Below, piece after piece: positions 36,092 to 45,045 of a stretch of 64,000 nt of DNA. Source of the stretch: Acinetobacter sp. B51(2017) (GTDB taxonomy: Bacteria > Pseudomonadota > Gammaproteobacteria > Pseudomonadales > Moraxellaceae); the NCBI RefSeq assembly GCF_003711395.1, contig NZ_PJRJ01000007.1, forward strand, positions 1-64,000, read 5' to 3'. Position 1 is the stretch's first letter; the number at the start of each line of letters is the position of its first letter. The position numbers and the translations under genes are program-made. The notes under the pieces were generated by a model that did no database searches, was not told the DNA's origin, and was given only the letters and a program-made list of their open reading frames with translations.

Positions 36092-37219
36092 ATGCAGATC
36101 GGAATCCCAACCGAGACAGTAGCCGGTGAACATCGTGTTGCTGCCACACCAGAAACAGTAAAAAAACTAGTCAATGCCGGTCATCAAGTGGTGATCGAAC
36201 GCGGTGCTGGTATTCGTGCTGCCTATATTGACAGTAGTTATGAACAAGTCGGTGCTAAGCTCACCGAAGATGCCTATAGCGGCAGTGAAATTATTTTAAA
36301 AGTACGTGCGCCGAAAGCCGAAGAAATTCAAAAACTTCCGCAAGGCAGTCATGTGGTGGCGATGTTTGATCCCTACCGTAATCCTGAGCTAGAGCTGTTT
36401 GCCAAGCAAAATGTCACCGCATTTGCCCTTGAATTGTTACCGCGTACCTTATCGCGTGCGCAAAACATGGATGTGTTGTCGTCACAGGCCAATCTTGCCG
36501 GTTATAAGGCAGTGTTATTGGCATCTAATGAATATCAACGCATGTTCCCTATGCTCATGACTGCCGCAGGTACAGTAAAACCTGCGCGTGTAGTGGTGAT
36601 GGGCGTAGGTGTAGCCGGTCTACAAGCGATTGCTACCGCCAAGCGTTTAGGCGCTGTGGTTGAAGCCACCGATTTACGTCCAACCGCAAAAGACCAAGTG
36701 GAATCTTTAGGCGGTAAATGGCTCGATGTGCCAATGTCCGAAGAAGAGAAAAACCGTGCTGCTGAAGCGGCAAAAAATGGTTATGGCTGGATGCCGGGCG
36801 AACAATATATCAAAGACCAAGCCGCAATTGTCGATAAAGCCGTTGCCAATGCCGATATCGTGATTACCACCGCATTATTACCGGGCCGTGATGCGCCGCG
36901 TTTAATTCAAGCGGACACAGTAGCCAAAATGAAACCGGGTTCGGTGATTTTGGATATGGCCGTTGAAACTGGTGGTAACGTGGCTGGCTCTAAATGCGGT
37001 GAAACCGTAGTCACAGCCAATGGCGTTAAGATTTTAGGCGTACCCAATATTCCGGCAACTGTAGCGACCGAAGCTTCGGCCCTGTATGCCCGCAATGTTT
37101 ACAATTTTGTTGAAACGTTATTTGATGCAGATAAAAAACTGGCATTGAATCAAGAAGATGAAATTCAAAAAGCTTTAATGGTCGCACATGGCGGTCAAGT
37201 CCTACTCAAACGTGGTTAA
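36092..37219 (+). CDS. pntAA: Proton-translocating transhydrogenase, alpha subunit part 1
   Basis: NAD(H)-binding domain I of the membrane transhydrogenase that moves hydride between NADH and NADP+ using the proton gradient. 375 aa, soluble. The N-terminus is GIPTETVAGEHRVAATP, and the Rossmann fold has GVGVAGLQAIATAKRLGA near residue 170, then ATDLRPTAK. It covers only the domain I part of E. coli PntA; the membrane part is the next gene. This split is normal in many bacteria, not a frameshift. GAGGGACGCTC precedes the ATG at 36092. pntAB follows after 12 bp. Confidence 0.96.
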   Translation: MQIGIPTETVAGEHRVAATPETVKKLVNAGHQVVIERGAGIRAAYIDSSYEQVGAKLTEDAYSGSEIILKVRAPKAEEIQKLPQGSHVVAMFDPYRNPELELFAKQNVTAFALELLPRTLSRAQNMDVLSSQANLAGYKAVLLASNEYQRMFPMLMTAAGTVKPARVVVMGVGVAGLQAIATAKRLGAVVEATDLRPTAKDQVESLGGKWLDVPMSEEEKNRAAEAAKNGYGWMPGEQYIKDQAAIVDKAVANADIVITTALLPGRDAPRLIQADTVAKMKPGSVILDMAVETGGNVAGSKCGETVVTANGVKILGVPNIPATVATEASALYARNVYNFVETLFDADKKLALNQEDEIQKALMVAHGGQVLLKRG

Positions 37220-37231
37220 GGAGCAAAAATC

Positions 37232-37555
37232 ATGGTTGAAACGATTACAATTTTTGTCCTTGCCATCTTTGTAGGTTACTACGTGGTATGGGGCGTAACG
37301 CCGGCTTTACATACGCCATTAATGGCAGTGACGAACGCGCTTTCTTCAATCATCATTGTCGGAGCTATGATTCAAACTGTGGGTCTACCGATGGTTGGTG
37401 TCGAGGGCAGCGTTGATTTTCAAAGCATTAACGTCGTAAGTGTACTGGGTGCGATTGCCGTGTTTTTGGCCAGTATTAATATTTTTGGTGGCTTTGCAGT
37501 GACAGCACGTATGCTGGAAATGTTTAAACCAAAAGCTAAGAAAACAGAGGGTTAA
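37232..37555 (+). CDS. pntAB: Proton-translocating transhydrogenase, alpha subunit part 2
   Basis: Small membrane subunit of 107 aa that forms part of domain II, the proton path. Three or four hydrophobic helices are visible (about 5-25, 30-50, 68-90), with [19 protein letters not shown] near residues 25-43 and the C-terminal MLEMFKPK tail. It has a TAAGGAGCAAAAATC ribosome site and lies between pntAA (12 bp) and pntB (3 bp), so the three are made together. Confidence 0.95.
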   Translation: MVETITIFVLAIFVGYYVVWGVTPALHTPLMAVTNALSSIIIVGAMIQTVGLPMVGVEGSVDFQSINVVSVLGAIAVFLASINIFGGFAVTARMLEMFKPKAKKTEG

Positions 37556-37558
37556 ATC

Positions 37559-39004
37559 ATGGAATTTATTCGAGACTATGCGGATTGGTTCTATCTGATT
37601 GGCGCAGTACTGTTCATCTTAACGCTACGTGGTTTATCAGGTCCCAAAACGGCAATTACTGGTAACCGCTATGGCATGCTTGCCATGGGGATTGCGGTAG
37701 TGACCACTTTCTTCGTGGCTGAAAATCCAGTGGTTTGGATGATTTTAGCGGCAATGGCAGCCGGTGCGGTTGTGGGTATTGCCCGTGCGCGTACGGTGCC
37801 TATGACCCAAATGCCGGAAACTGTAGCACTGATGCACTCACTGGTGGGTTTAGCAGCAGTACTCATCGCCATTGCAGCGATTATTCACAATAATAAACTC
37901 ATTGCCATTGGCCCTGATTTATTAGCAGCCAACGGTGTCAATTTCCACCAAATGAGCAGCGTGCATTTATTTGAATTGTTTGTAGGCTGCTTTGTTGGGG
38001 CAATTACCTTTACTGCATCTGTATTTGCTTACGGTAAATTAGCCGCTAAGAAATGGGCTAAAACCATTGCTGGTGCTTGGGTTAAACCTGTGCAAGCATT
38101 AATTTTCATTGCCATGCTCATCTGTGGTTTTACTTTCTTTACTACAGGCAGCATGCCAGCATTTTGGGCCATGACCGCTTTAGCATTAATCTTTGGTTGG
38201 GTATGGATTGCGCCAGTCGGTGGCGGTGATATGCCAGTGGTGGTTTCACTCCTCAACTCATTCTCAGGTTGGGCAGCAGCAGGGATTGGTTTTACTTTAG
38301 AAAATAACATGCTGATTGTGGCAGGTTCTTTGGTCGGCTCATCAGGTGCAATTTTGTCTTACATCATGTGTAAAGCCATGAACCGTTCAATTATCAATGT
38401 GTTATTTGGTGGTGCGATGGGTGGAGTAGCTGTGGCCAATGCTGATGCTGGTGAAAAAGTACAACGTAATTATCGTTCAGGTTCGGCCGATGATGCAGGC
38501 TTCTTAATGTCAAATGCCGATAGCGTGGTGATTGTACCGGGTTATGGTATGGCACAGGGTCGTGCGCAAAATGCAGTCAAGGAACTGGCTAATTTGCTCA
38601 AAGAACAAGGCGTGACAGTACGTTTTGCGATTCATCCAGTGGCAGGGCGTATGCCGGGTCATATGAACGTATTGCTTGCAGAAGCTGATGTACCCTATGA
38701 AGACATCTTGGAAATGGACGAGATTAACTCAGACTTTCCTGCAACCGATGTGGTATTGGTGATTGGTGCTAATGATGTGGTGAATCCTGCAGCTAAAGAT
38801 GATCCAAGCTCACCAATTTATGGTATGCCAATTTTAGAAGCGCATAAAGCCCGTATCACTATGGTGATTAAGCGTTCAATGGCTACAGGTTATGCCGGTT
38901 TAGACAATGACTTGTTCTATAACGACAAAACCATGATGGTGTTTGGTGATGCTAAAAAAGTGGTTGAAGATATGACTAAAGCGATTAATGGTACAGGTCA
39001 CTAA
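37559..39004 (+). CDS. pntB: Proton-translocating transhydrogenase, beta subunit
   Basis: 481 aa. The first 270 or so residues are eight or nine membrane helices (domain II), including GARARTVPMTQMPETVAL-like and NSFSGWAAAGIGF segments. The C-terminal domain III binds NADP(H): VPGYGMAQGRAQNAVKELA near residue 325, HPVAGRMPGHMNVLLAEA, GANDVVNPAA and KRSMATGYAG. It provides NADPH for biosynthesis; Acinetobacter lacks a standard glycolysis, so this enzyme is probably important. A strong symmetric terminator follows. Confidence 0.96.
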   Translation: MEFIRDYADWFYLIGAVLFILTLRGLSGPKTAITGNRYGMLAMGIAVVTTFFVAENPVVWMILAAMAAGAVVGIARARTVPMTQMPETVALMHSLVGLAAVLIAIAAIIHNNKLIAIGPDLLAANGVNFHQMSSVHLFELFVGCFVGAITFTASVFAYGKLAAKKWAKTIAGAWVKPVQALIFIAMLICGFTFFTTGSMPAFWAMTALALIFGWVWIAPVGGGDMPVVVSLLNSFSGWAAAGIGFTLENNMLIVAGSLVGSSGAILSYIMCKAMNRSIINVLFGGAMGGVAVANADAGEKVQRNYRSGSADDAGFLMSNADSVVIVPGYGMAQGRAQNAVKELANLLKEQGVTVRFAIHPVAGRMPGHMNVLLAEADVPYEDILEMDEINSDFPATDVVLVIGANDVVNPAAKDDPSSPIYGMPILEAHKARITMVIKRSMATGYAGLDNDLFYNDKTMMVFGDAKKVVEDMTKAINGTGH

Positions 39005-39016
39005 ACTACAGCCATA

Positions 39017-39042
39017 AAAAAACCGCCTTAGGGCGGTTTTTT
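39017..39042. terminator. pntB terminator, symmetric
   Basis: CCGCC/GGCGG with TTAG loop (39023-39036), flanked by A-run and T-run on both sides. It lies 13 bp past the pntB stop codon and also faces the convergent rsfS. Confidence 0.9.
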
Positions 39043-39054
39043 ATAGCATGAAAC

Positions 39055-39075
39055 AAGCGACCATCAAGGTCGCTT
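39055..39075. terminator. Second hairpin between pntB and rsfS
   Basis: AAGCGACC (39055-39062) pairs with GGTCGCTT (39068-39075). The T-run on the minus side is weak (TTGTTT), so alone it is a poor terminator; with the neighbouring symmetric one it closes rsfS. Confidence 0.5.
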
Positions 39076-39083
39076 TATGCTTT

Positions 39084-39485
39084 TTAAGCCATAGTTTCTG
39101 GCTGGGTACGCCATAAACTTTCAAGATCGTAGAATTTACGCGCTGTAGGGAGCATTGCATGCACTACTACAAAACCTAGATCAATTAAGATCCATTCAGC
39201 ATCTTGTTCGCCTTCAATACCAAGAGGGCGGAAGCCTGCTTTACGTGCTTCTTCAGCCACGTTATTGGCAAGCGCCTTCAAATGACGGGTTGATGTGCCG
39301 CTAGCAATGACAATAGCATCTGCAACGTTACTGATCGTGCTGACATCTAATGTCACGATATCTTTAGCTTTTACATCTTCTAAAGCTTCGCGTACAACAT
39401 TTAAGCATGCTTGTACGTCTTTAGTTTGAGAATTCATTGCAAGATCGTGAGAATTAGAAGCGCTGGGCGATGGTTCTAAATTCAT
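39084..39485 (-). CDS. rsfS: Ribosomal silencing factor RsfS
   Basis: Binds ribosomal protein uL14 and blocks subunit joining when nutrients run low. The family core starts near VREALEDVKAKDIVTLDVS, followed by ADAIVIASGTSTRHLKALA, GIEGEQDAEWILIDLG, VVHAMLP and FYDLESLW. Three starts are possible: GTG 39515, ATG 39485 and ATG 39437. None has a strong ribosome site; 39485 gives 133 aa and 39437 gives 117 aa, both within family range. In many bacteria rsfS follows nadD, which is not adjacent here. Confidence 0.9.
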   Translation of the reverse strand: MNLEPSPSASNSHDLAMNSQTKDVQACLNVVREALEDVKAKDIVTLDVSTISNVADAIVIASGTSTRHLKALANNVAEEARKAGFRPLGIEGEQDAEWILIDLGFVVVHAMLPTARKFYDLESLWRTQPETMA

Positions 39486-39569
39486 AAAGGTTAATATTTC
39501 CAGACAATAACTCACCTTCTAATATAGCGAATTTAGCGCTAAATTTCAAACCGCCACCCGATAAACTGC

Positions 39570-40352
39570 TTAACTACTTGGAAAATATTGTGCTTTCCAC
39601 GCAAAGGACTGCTGAGACTGACTTTGCGGACGATATTCGGCAGCCACATAGCCTGAGTAGGGACTGTCTTTAAGATAAGCAAAAATCGCCTGATAGTCGA
39701 TTTGACCGGTTGAGGGTTGATGGCGTCCTGGACAATCAGCAAATTGAATATGTCCAATATTTTCAATATTTTCTTGTAAGGCACCTAGTACATCTTCGCC
39801 CATCATGGCCATATGATAGCAATCATATTGCATTTTTAGGCAAGGATTATTCACCACCTCAAGCATCTCTTGGGCTTGCGCAATATTTTGTAGCAAAAAA
39901 CGCGGCATATCTGTGCCATTAATCATTTCAAACACTGGTTGAATTTTAAAGTCACTCAGCATTTGGCAAGCCAATTTTAAGTTACTAGCAAGGGTGCGTA
40001 AGCAAGGCAATAGGTCAGCATCGAGCGGTTGTTTGCCGGCTAAAATATTAACGCTTGGCACATTTAAAGCAGTGGCATATTCAATAGCTTGTTCAACGGC
40101 ATGTCGAAACGCAATTTCTTGACCCGGTACACCGGCCAAGCCGTTACCGCCTTGCATTAAGTCGCCAGCAGGGACATTAATTAAACATAAACTTAAGCTA
40201 TGTTGCTGTAACTGGGCTTGAATCTCAGCAATCGATAATTCATAGGGAAATTGAATTTCGACATGCGAAAAACCGTATTGGCAGGCTAAAGCAAAGCGCT
40301 CAATCAAGGGCACTTCGGTAAAAATCATGGATAAATTAACAGCGAGTTTCAT
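39570..40352 (-). CDS. hyi: Hydroxypyruvate isomerase family protein
   Basis: 260-aa TIM-barrel isomerase interconverting hydroxypyruvate and tartronate semialdehyde. Typical Hyi features are MKLAVNLSMIFTEVPLIERFA at the start, FPYE near residue 35, the NVPAGD loop, GLAGVPG, EMINGTDMPRF with the catalytic glutamate, YDCYHMAMMGED, and HIQFADCPGRHQPGTG-like text near residue 205 followed by the second glutamate in AAEYRPQ. It starts 3 bp after the dehydrogenase stop behind AGGA. Related sugar isomerases are the alternative. Confidence 0.85.
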   Translation of the reverse strand: MKLAVNLSMIFTEVPLIERFALACQYGFSHVEIQFPYELSIAEIQAQLQQHSLSLCLINVPAGDLMQGGNGLAGVPGQEIAFRHAVEQAIEYATALNVPSVNILAGKQPLDADLLPCLRTLASNLKLACQMLSDFKIQPVFEMINGTDMPRFLLQNIAQAQEMLEVVNNPCLKMQYDCYHMAMMGEDVLGALQENIENIGHIQFADCPGRHQPSTGQIDYQAIFAYLKDSPYSGYVAAEYRPQSQSQQSFAWKAQYFPSS

Positions 40353-40355
40353 GAT

Positions 40356-41228
40356 TTATTCCTGATTGGCTTCAAGCAAATGAATCACAGTGGCTAAATC
40401 TGCTTGAGCATAGCCCTGATTTTGATGGGTCGTGAGTTGCGATAAGGCTTGTTTTGCCACTGGAATATGCAAACCAAAGTCTTGTGCCAATTGCACAGCA
40501 TTGTTTAAATCTTTGGCGAGGGTTTGTACTTTCCATTGTACAGGTTCAAATATATGGGTCGCCATCCGCGGGCTTAAAATTTGAAAGGGTTTTGAGTCGG
40601 CAAATCCACCGGCTAGGGCGGGCGCGAGTAAAGTAGTATCTACGCCTGCTTGATCTGCCAAAGCAACAGCCTCGGCAATTAAAGTGCTGTTGGCAGCGAC
40701 AATCAATTGATTGCAAATTTTAGTGGCTTGACCTGTGCCGCTGTCGCCCATACGCGTAACACGCTGTGCTAGTACTTGATAAATTGGGCTTAAATCGGCA
40801 ATCGTGGCTGCATCACCGCCTGCAAAAACCACTAAACTGCCTTGTTCGGCGCCTGTTGTGCCACCTGAAACTGGTGAGTCAATCCAAGTCACCTGCTTGG
40901 CGGCCGCAGCTTGGAACAAGCGCTGTGTAGCAGCAACAGATAAGCTGGAAAAATCCACAATGATTTGCTGTGCCTGTAGTTGGTTTTCAATTTGCGCATA
41001 AACGCTTTCAGCAGCTGTATCATCTGCCACACATAAAAGAATCACTGGATAAGTGCCAATATTGGCTAAATCAAGCGCATGTGCCCCTTGCTCAAGCAGT
41101 GCCGTACAGGCGCTGGCAGTACGGTTCCATACCGCTACTTCAAATTGGGCATTGATTAAACGGGTTGCCATTCGACTACCCATCAGTCCCATACCTAAAA
41201 AGGCGATTTTGCCATGTGCCAATTGCAT
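40356..41228 (-). CDS. NAD(P)-dependent 3-hydroxyacid dehydrogenase (GarR/GlxR or MmsB type)
   Basis: 290 aa of the beta-hydroxyacid dehydrogenase family. The dinucleotide fold is GKIAFLGMGLMGSRMA near residue 6. The substrate loop is DSPVSGGTTGAEQGSL near 120, and the catalytic lysine is in GQATKICNQL near 173. With Hyi next door, tartronate semialdehyde reductase is the likely role. A crotonase on the other side would also fit 3-hydroxyisobutyrate dehydrogenase of valine breakdown, and the sequence alone does not decide. GAGGGA lies before the ATG. Confidence 0.85.
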   Translation of the reverse strand: MQLAHGKIAFLGMGLMGSRMATRLINAQFEVAVWNRTASACTALLEQGAHALDLANIGTYPVILLCVADDTAAESVYAQIENQLQAQQIIVDFSSLSVAATQRLFQAAAAKQVTWIDSPVSGGTTGAEQGSLVVFAGGDAATIADLSPIYQVLAQRVTRMGDSGTGQATKICNQLIVAANSTLIAEAVALADQAGVDTTLLAPALAGGFADSKPFQILSPRMATHIFEPVQWKVQTLAKDLNNAVQLAQDFGLHIPVAKQALSQLTTHQNQGYAQADLATVIHLLEANQE

Positions 41229-41239
41229 CGTTCCCTCTA

Positions 41240-42025
41240 TTAAAATTGTCGTGGTAAAAATTCAATCTGTGGGTTTTTATCTTTTTGTCGTGCTAAACGA
41301 CTGTTTTTACCCAGTAATAATTTTAGTTGCCAAATTTTCTCTAGCCTTAAAGCTTTATGCGGGGCATGTTGCATGGCATCTAATACCCGTTTAGCTGCAT
41401 AAATGGCATCAGGTGAGCGGCTACAGATTTCCTGTGCCAATTGCTTTGCTTGCTGTAAGGGCTGTTCAGATAGATGTGTGACTAAACCAATGTCTTTGGC
41501 ATACTGCCCATCAAAAATACGCGCGGTTAAGGTGAGTTCTTTGGCTAAATCCAAAGGAATTAAACCTGAGAGTGAGCGCGATAGTCCCATGTCTGGTACC
41601 AAGCCCCAACGGCTTTCCATAATCGACATTTGTGTGTTGGGATGTGCAATGCGAATATCGGCTGCCAATGCCAATTGCATACCCGCACCAAAGCAATAAC
41701 CTTCAATTGCGGCAATTACAGGTACAGGCAGTTGTTGCCAAATTAAAAAGGCTTTTTGAAATAGACTTTGCCCCGGTTTAATTAATTCCCATGTGGCAAA
41801 AGCACGATTTTTAGAATTATTTAAGTCGGCAAGGTCAATGCCAGCACTAAATACCTGTGCTTCGCCAGTGACAATGACTGCGCGTACTTGCCGATTTTTT
41901 TGTAATTGTTCGGCAGTTTTAACCAAGTCTTTGAGGAGGGAAAAGCTCATGGCATTGCGTTTTTCTGGACGATTTAAACGTACAATAGCAATACCATCTT
42001 GGTATTCGAGTTCGATATGGGCCAT
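41240..42025 (-). CDS. Enoyl-CoA hydratase/isomerase (crotonase) family protein
   Basis: 261-aa crotonase-fold enzyme acting on an acyl-CoA. The oxyanion-hole segments are RNAMSFSLL near residue 23 and VFSAGIDLADL near 58, and IEGYCFGAGMQLALAADIRIA near 105. A glutamate is kept in MESRWGLVPD. Isomerase, hydratase and hydrolase activities cannot be told apart by eye. It is the first gene of a three-gene block with the dehydrogenase 11 bp away and hyi beyond. This grouping is not one I recognise as a standard pathway. Confidence 0.86.
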   Translation of the reverse strand: MAHIELEYQDGIAIVRLNRPEKRNAMSFSLLKDLVKTAEQLQKNRQVRAVIVTGEAQVFSAGIDLADLNNSKNRAFATWELIKPGQSLFQKAFLIWQQLPVPVIAAIEGYCFGAGMQLALAADIRIAHPNTQMSIMESRWGLVPDMGLSRSLSGLIPLDLAKELTLTARIFDGQYAKDIGLVTHLSEQPLQQAKQLAQEICSRSPDAIYAAKRVLDAMQHAPHKALRLEKIWQLKLLLGKNSRLARQKDKNPQIEFLPRQF

Positions 42026-42081
42026 TTTATTCTCTTGTTATTGCTTTTGAGATAAGCATAACATGCGCGCGCCTTAAAACC

Positions 42082-44892
42082 TTAGTCGCTTTGGTTTTTT
42101 AACATATCTTGCGCTGCCAGCCGGACTTCATCAATACGACTATTTAAATCCTCAAAGCGGGTTTGAACTGCTGCAATAAAAGTCTCATCTGCAATACGCT
42201 GTTCCTTACGCAAAATAGAAACAAATTGTTCAAATTCACCCGTGACCTGTTGCAAACGCGGTGTACCCACATAGCGTGTTGCGCCATATAAGCGGTGTAG
42301 CACATGCTCTAATTGCGGAAAATCCTCCACTTCAATCAGCTCTTGCATTTCACTGAGTTCTTTATCAAAACTTTCTACCAGCATTTTGAGTAAATCTAAG
42401 GCTAAATCTTCTTTATTAGCAGCCAGTTGTAAACTTTGTTGCCAATTTAAGATTTCAGGATCAATCACGGTTGGTGGACTTGGGGTGTTCAGGCTTAGAT
42501 TTTTGGCATTAAAGCTTTGTTTAGTCCATTGAGTTAAAATTTGAATAATTTGTTCAATTTGGATGGGCTTGGTGACATAGTCATCCATGCCATTTTGTAA
42601 CAATTTTTGCTTTTCATCAGCTAAAGCATGCGCTGTTAAGGCAATAATTGGTAAGCGTTTATGGTGCTCAATGGTCGATTCGAGTGAACGAATGGCGCGG
42701 GTGGTATCGATTCCCGACATCACTGGCATTTGAATATCCATAAAGACCAAATCAAAGGCAGGCTGACCTTGTTGCAGTTGTTTTTCTAAAATGCCTAAGG
42801 CTTCTTGACCGCTTAAAGCACGGGTCATTTTGACATTCAGTTCGCCAAGTAGAGCTTCTAAGACAATTAAATTCGGTAAATGATCATCCACCGCCAAGAC
42901 ATGTAGACCTTGGCCGTTAAATTGTTCAAATTCTTCTTCTACAAAAACGTCTTGATTGCTAAGTAATTGAATTAAAGCGCTGCGGCTTAAAGGTTGATAC
43001 AGTGGGCGCGCCTGATGTTCGTTTAAAAGCTGCGGTTCTAGCTGCATTTGGTAGCCATACACCGCTAAGTTACCGCGATAACGATGACGAATTTCACGTA
43101 ATAGGGCTTCACTATCGCCACTATGATCAACAATGACCCAAGTGTTTTCATTGGCATCGACACGATTTAAATCACTAAATAATTCTAAAATCGAATTGGA
43201 TTCGGTGTGTTGTACGCCATAGTTTTCTAAATAATGTCGTAATACATTGGCGGTGGCAGGATGTGCCAAATAAGACAACACCTGCATGTGGCTAAAGTCA
43301 GGATGTGGGGTGTAATCTTCTTCATTTATGGCAAACATGGCGGTAAACCAGAAAGTAGAGCCTTTTTCAGTTGGGGCGCGTTCTTGGTTGTCTTCAAAGC
43401 CAATATGCCCATGCATTAAATGCACCAGTTGTTTAGAAATGGCTAAACCTAAACCTGTACCGCCAAATTGACGCGTGACTGAAGCATCGCCTTGAGAGAA
43501 AGATTCAAATAGCTTTTTACGGTCGGTGCCGCTTAAACCAATGCCGCTGTCTTGTACGCTAAAGTGTAGTAAACATTGCCCAATATCATCGTGTTCCATG
43601 CGCACACGTACAATAATTTCACCATCTGGGGTAAATTTAATTGCGTTGGAAATCAAATTGGTTAGCACTTGTTTAAAGCGTAACGCATCGCCAATCACAT
43701 CTTTAGGAATGTTGTCGGCATAATAAAAGGCCATAGCAATTTGTTTTTGCGCGGCAAGTGGTGACAGCATATCCATTACGTCAAAGATAGCTTCTTCTAA
43801 ATCAAAGGGTGCAGTTTCTAGCTCCAATTTACCCGCATCAATTTTAGAAAAATCTAAAACATCGTTAATCAGCGCCAATAGATGTGCCGATGATTTACGA
43901 ATGGTTTGTAAATAGAGATTTTGCTCGTTCGATAAATTACCCTGGCGTAGTAATAGGTGGATAAAGCCATCAATACTATTTAAAGGTGTACGTAATTCAT
44001 GGCTAATATTGGCTAAAAATACCGACTTCGATTGGTTGGCTTGAATCGCCTGATCACGCGCTTGGCGATAGGTAATATTTTGCACTTCGAGTGTATCTAA
44101 CGTGCGGCGTAAATCGTCTTCAGTTTGTTCGGTATGTTCTTTGAGTTCTAAAAAGCTGTAATGTAAACGTTTGACGACATTGGCAATATCACGCTGCAAT
44201 AAACGCAGTTCACCGGTACTGTTAATCACCATATGTTGATCTAAGGTATCGGTATTCAGGCGTTGTAACTGCATACGCACTTCGTACATTGGGGCAATCC
44301 AGCGCCGTGAGTAGAAGTTTAAGCATAAAAGTAACAACAATAAGGTGAGTAAACCGGTGGCAATCAGCACAATGAGTACCCGATAACGGGCAATTTGTAG
44401 CGGTTGATTGTCGAGTTCAATCATTAACCATGCCACTTTATTGGGCGCTTGATGAATGGCCATACCGTAAATATGGCTGTCTTTATGTGCAATAGGGCCT
44501 AAAAAACTCGCATTGGGCGTTGCTTTAGGCCATGGATCAGCCGCTTGATCACCCAAACTTAAGCGGTTTTGTCCATTGGCATCAATAATTGCAGTACGAA
44601 TCACATGTTTATTATTCATCATGGTTTGCATAAAGGTGCGACCATGATCGTAATGCAGGGGATAATAGTTAAGTAAAGTGATCGCTTGTTCGGCTTGGGT
44701 TTGAAAGCGGGTTAAAATCGCAATTGCCATTTGGCGTTGCTGCGCTTTGGCAGCATTGGAGGTTTCAATTAAAACTAAAGCTGCGCCCACACAGGCCAAT
44801 ACCATGATGGGCACAAAAATGAGCGCAATCAGTTGCCCGTAGGCATGGTTTAAATGTAAGCGCTTAAATAACTTTTTATTGATATTGGGCAT
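42082..44892 (-). CDS. gacS: Hybrid sensor histidine kinase of the GacS/BarA type
   Basis: 936-aa inner-membrane kinase that in Acinetobacter and Pseudomonas controls a response regulator (GacA) governing virulence, motility and citrate/aromatic use. An N-terminal membrane segment and periplasmic sensor (about 15-175) are followed by a second membrane segment and HAMP. The kinase core has ISHELRTPLNSI with the phosphorylated His near 298, NLISNAIKF and GTGLGLAI. A degenerate receiver-like stretch follows, then a true receiver with FMDIQMP near 717 and a C-terminal HPt domain with HRLYGATRYVG near 864. The partner response regulator is not in this window. It is divergent from cysM, as in Pseudomonas. 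Confidence 0.93.
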   Translation of the reverse strand: MPNINKKLFKRLHLNHAYGQLIALIFVPIMVLACVGAALVLIETSNAAKAQQRQMAIAILTRFQTQAEQAITLLNYYPLHYDHGRTFMQTMMNNKHVIRTAIIDANGQNRLSLGDQAADPWPKATPNASFLGPIAHKDSHIYGMAIHQAPNKVAWLMIELDNQPLQIARYRVLIVLIATGLLTLLLLLLCLNFYSRRWIAPMYEVRMQLQRLNTDTLDQHMVINSTGELRLLQRDIANVVKRLHYSFLELKEHTEQTEDDLRRTLDTLEVQNITYRQARDQAIQANQSKSVFLANISHELRTPLNSIDGFIHLLLRQGNLSNEQNLYLQTIRKSSAHLLALINDVLDFSKIDAGKLELETAPFDLEEAIFDVMDMLSPLAAQKQIAMAFYYADNIPKDVIGDALRFKQVLTNLISNAIKFTPDGEIIVRVRMEHDDIGQCLLHFSVQDSGIGLSGTDRKKLFESFSQGDASVTRQFGGTGLGLAISKQLVHLMHGHIGFEDNQERAPTEKGSTFWFTAMFAINEEDYTPHPDFSHMQVLSYLAHPATANVLRHYLENYGVQHTESNSILELFSDLNRVDANENTWVIVDHSGDSEALLREIRHRYRGNLAVYGYQMQLEPQLLNEHQARPLYQPLSRSALIQLLSNQDVFVEEEFEQFNGQGLHVLAVDDHLPNLIVLEALLGELNVKMTRALSGQEALGILEKQLQQGQPAFDLVFMDIQMPVMSGIDTTRAIRSLESTIEHHKRLPIIALTAHALADEKQKLLQNGMDDYVTKPIQIEQIIQILTQWTKQSFNAKNLSLNTPSPPTVIDPEILNWQQSLQLAANKEDLALDLLKMLVESFDKELSEMQELIEVEDFPQLEHVLHRLYGATRYVGTPRLQQVTGEFEQFVSILRKEQRIADETFIAAVQTRFEDLNSRIDEVRLAAQDMLKNQSD

Positions 44893-45045
44893 AATTCAAA
44901 AGGCAGCTTTTGTTTGCCGACGAGTTTAGCATGCTTTTTTTTAATCTGATGAGGCTTTGAGCGAGTTAAAGAAAAAGCCTGCTAAACGGGTGCAGAATCA
45001 AGCATTTTTTCATACAATAGGCGCACCTCGATAAAGGTGCAAATA

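Noticed and set aside
36092..37555. pntA broken by a frameshift into two genes
   Set aside because: The two parts have their own ribosome sites and family-typical ends; the split alpha subunit is normal in many bacteria.
45037..45045. cysM starting at GTG 45037
   Set aside because: ATG 45046 has a better ribosome site and gives the family N-terminus.
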